Assembly (NCBI GenBank): GCA_038257015.1
Contig: JBBSJS010000043.1
Coordinates: forward strand, 1 to 7,140
Direction: 5' to 3'
Length of the DNA stretch: 7,140 bases
From: UBA920 sp038257015
GTDB taxonomy: Bacteria; Patescibacteriota; Doudnabacteria; UBA920
Below are positions 5,774 to 7,140 of this stretch, one piece after another (position 1 is the stretch's first letter; every line of letters starts with the position of its first letter). Both the position numbers and the translations under genes were made by a program. The notes under the pieces are model-generated. The model saw only the letters and a program-made list of their open reading frames with translations. It did not search any database and was not told the origin of the DNA.

Positions 5774-6873
5774 TGGCAAATATCAAAAGCGTCGACAAGT
5801 ATTTTTTAGGTTCAATAATATTACTACTCGTAATAGGACTTTTGGTATTATGGTCAGCATCCACAGCAGAGTCTCAACAAAATTTTGGGAACACAACACA
5901 CTACCTGTCTAACCAACTTTTTAAGGGAGTATTCTTTGGCTTGGCTTTAATGTACATCACGACTAAGGTGGACTACCATAAATGGAAAAAATATATCCCA
6001 TTTGCTTTAGCTTTTAGCTTGCTTGCATTAATTGCTGTGAATATTCCCGGGATTGGATTTACAGCTAACGGCGCTGCTCGTTGGGTAAGTGTCGGTCCTA
6101 TATTCTTCCAACCATCTGAGTTAGCAAAGTTAAGTATGATTTTATACCTTGCTGGTTGGGCAGCAATTCGTGGCCACGATAAAGGATTTTGGGAATCAGT
6201 ATTTCCACCATTGCTAGTTTTGGGTGCATTTTCAGGATTAATTTTATTCCAACCTGATTTAGGAACAATGCTGTCACTCTGTGCGATTGCTTTTGTAATG
6301 TTTTTTGTCGGTGGAATAAAAATGAAATATTTAGCATCTTTAATTGCTAGTGGGATTGGGGTAGTAATTGCAGCAATTATTATAGAGCCGTATCGCGCTG
6401 AACGCATTACAACATTCCTAAATCAATCAATTGACCCTCAAGGCATAGGATATCAAATCAATCAGGCATTGTTGGCAACTGGTTCTGGCGGTTGGCTTGG
6501 ATATGGTTACGGACTATCCAGACAAAAGTTTTTTTATCTGCCCGAAGCCATTACAGATTCCGTGTTTGCGGTTATGGCTGAAGAACTTGGATTTATCAGG
6601 GTTATGCTAATTTTGAGTGTATTCGTATTCATGATTTATAGAGGCTTGCTAATTAGCTTACAAGCACCCGATACATTTGGTAGAATGTTATCAATAGGAA
6701 TAATTACTTGGATTTCTGCAAACTCAATAATTAATATCGGAGCAATATTGGGTTTAATGCCACTAACAGGCATCCCATTACCTTTCTTTAGTTACGGAAG
6801 CAGCGCTATGCTCGTCACCTTAGCGAGTTTAGGAATAGTTCTCAACATTTCAAAAACCAAAAAAGCAAGCTAA
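5773..6873 (+). CDS. ftsW: SEDS-family peptidoglycan glycosyltransferase FtsW
   Basis: A 366-residue integral membrane protein with about ten hydrophobic segments. It polymerises lipid II into glycan at the division septum with a partner class B penicillin-binding protein, not in this window. SEDS signatures are GAARWVSVGPIFFQPSELAKL starting at 100, FQPDLGT (159-165), the extracellular stretch with YGLSRQKFFYLPEAITDSVFAV starting at 246, whose Asp262 fits the essential SEDS aspartate, and GLMPLTGIPLPFFSYGSS (327-344). The ITDSVFAVMAEELGF wording and the place right after murD favour FtsW over RodA. ATG 5773 overlaps the murD stop (TAATG), a usual translational-coupling arrangement. An in-frame GTG at 5758 inside murD would add five residues and is less likely. 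It is shorter than E. coli FtsW (414), mainly lacking the N-terminal extension. Confidence 0.93.
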   Translation: MANIKSVDKYFLGSIILLLVIGLLVLWSASTAESQQNFGNTTHYLSNQLFKGVFFGLALMYITTKVDYHKWKKYIPFALAFSLLALIAVNIPGIGFTANGAARWVSVGPIFFQPSELAKLSMILYLAGWAAIRGHDKGFWESVFPPLLVLGAFSGLILFQPDLGTMLSLCAIAFVMFFVGGIKMKYLASLIASGIGVVIAAIIIEPYRAERITTFLNQSIDPQGIGYQINQALLATGSGGWLGYGYGLSRQKFFYLPEAITDSVFAVMAEELGFIRVMLILSVFVFMIYRGLLISLQAPDTFGRMLSIGIITWISANSIINIGAILGLMPLTGIPLPFFSYGSSAMLVTLASLGIVLNISKTKKAS

Positions 6874-6876
6874 CTT

Positions 6877-7140
6877 ATGAAGAAAAAAGTTAAAATCTTT
6901 TTACATCACGACATATATCAAACGGCTAAAACAAACCGTCGTTTTAATCATAAGGAATTTGCTAATAATTTAGCGTCTCAAGTAACTAGCGTAGTTTTTG
7001 AAGTTTTTTATACAGTGGGTCTAATTTTAGTTGTTATAACGAAATCTCCTTACCTGATTGGAAAACGGCTAACTTCAGTTAATCTCCAAGGGAACTCGTG
7101 GGCAATTTTAAGAGCACCACAAACTGTGAAATCTGTGGCA
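6877..7140 (+). CDS. N-terminal part of an unrecognised single-span membrane protein (runs off the window)
   Basis: An ATG three bases after the ftsW stop opens a frame of 88 codons that is still open at the last base. The first ~35 residues (MKKKVKIFLHHDIYQTAKTN onward) are basic and hydrophilic, with an LHH pair and several Lys/Arg. Residues ~39-55 (SVVFEVFYTVGLILVVI) form one hydrophobic segment, followed by a Lys/Arg-containing region. By the positive-inside rule the N-terminus is probably cytoplasmic. It does not begin like MurG, the usual gene after ftsW: there is no glycine-rich GGTGGH start. It is also not recognisable as MurC, MurB or FtsA; a short cytoplasmic tail plus one span recalls FtsQ or FtsL topology, but I see no sequence match. 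No Shine-Dalgarno is present. The spacing strongly suggests the same operon. Function unknown. Confidence 0.7.
   Translation, partial: MKKKVKIFLHHDIYQTAKTNRRFNHKEFANNLASQVTSVVFEVFYTVGLILVVITKSPYLIGKRLTSVNLQGNSWAILRAPQTVKSVA

Noticed and set aside
5973..6407. 144-codon minus-strand open frame opposite ftsW
   Set aside because: It is antisense to strongly conserved SEDS motifs, has no recognisable domain or promoter, and its composition is what the reverse of membrane-protein codons gives.
6921..6945. Small inverted repeat (ACGG/CCGT flanked by A and T runs) just inside the last gene
   Set aside because: It has a 4-base-pair stem with a 10-base loop inside an open coding frame. It is too weak to call a terminator or attenuator.
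1..7140. Reassigned stop codons, CRISPR arrays, tRNA genes or mobile elements
   Set aside because: Genes end in TAA or TAG with no conserved in-frame TGA, and I saw no regularly spaced repeats, cloverleaf-like sequence, transposase motif or terminal inverted repeats.

Overview
The window is AT-rich bacterial DNA carrying a compact cell-wall and division (dcw-type) gene cluster. Lineage is an inference: the small genes, near-absence of Shine-Dalgarno sequences, GTKGKGTT-type MurD P-loop and a D-aminoacylase-family gene packed between mraY and murD suggest a streamlined organism of the Candidate Phyla Radiation (Patescibacteria). No rRNA or ribosomal protein gene is present to prove this. All genes close with TAA or TAG and read cleanly with the standard bacterial code.

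Layout: (1) Positions 1-294 hold the 3' end of an unrecognised gene with a disordered, Pro/Lys/Gln/Asn/Ser-rich tail. It converges on a minus-strand thioredoxin gene (trxA, 339-656), and a symmetric hairpin at 297-325 can terminate both. (2) A divergent intergenic region (657-765) holds promoter-like boxes for trxA and for a membrane-anchored serine D-Ala-D-Ala carboxypeptidase (766-1668). (3) After a 60-base gap with an extended -10 promoter comes a tight plus-strand run: mraY (1729-2775), an N-acyl-D-amino-acid deacylase-family amidohydrolase (2780-4351), murD (4352-5773), ftsW (5773-6873), and the start of an unrecognised single-span membrane protein (6877 to window end). Junctions are +4, 0, -1 and +3 bases, so this looks like one operon.

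How the genes fit together: MurD adds D-Glu to UDP-MurNAc-L-Ala in the cytoplasm. MraY loads the finished UDP-MurNAc-pentapeptide onto undecaprenyl phosphate to make lipid I. FtsW polymerises lipid II into septal glycan, and the carboxypeptidase trims terminal D-Ala from stem peptides outside the membrane. The amidohydrolase is the odd member. Its fold and family motifs are clear, but by motif alignment three of the six metal ligands of classical D-aminoacylases are changed (His to Gln61, Cys to Ser92, Asp to Asn402) while three histidines remain. It may be a pseudoenzyme or an enzyme with altered metal use, kept inside the peptidoglycan operon. This is the most interesting signal in the window.

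I saw no tRNA, rRNA, CRISPR array, insertion sequence or long repeat. No gene-free stretch exceeds about 110 bases.
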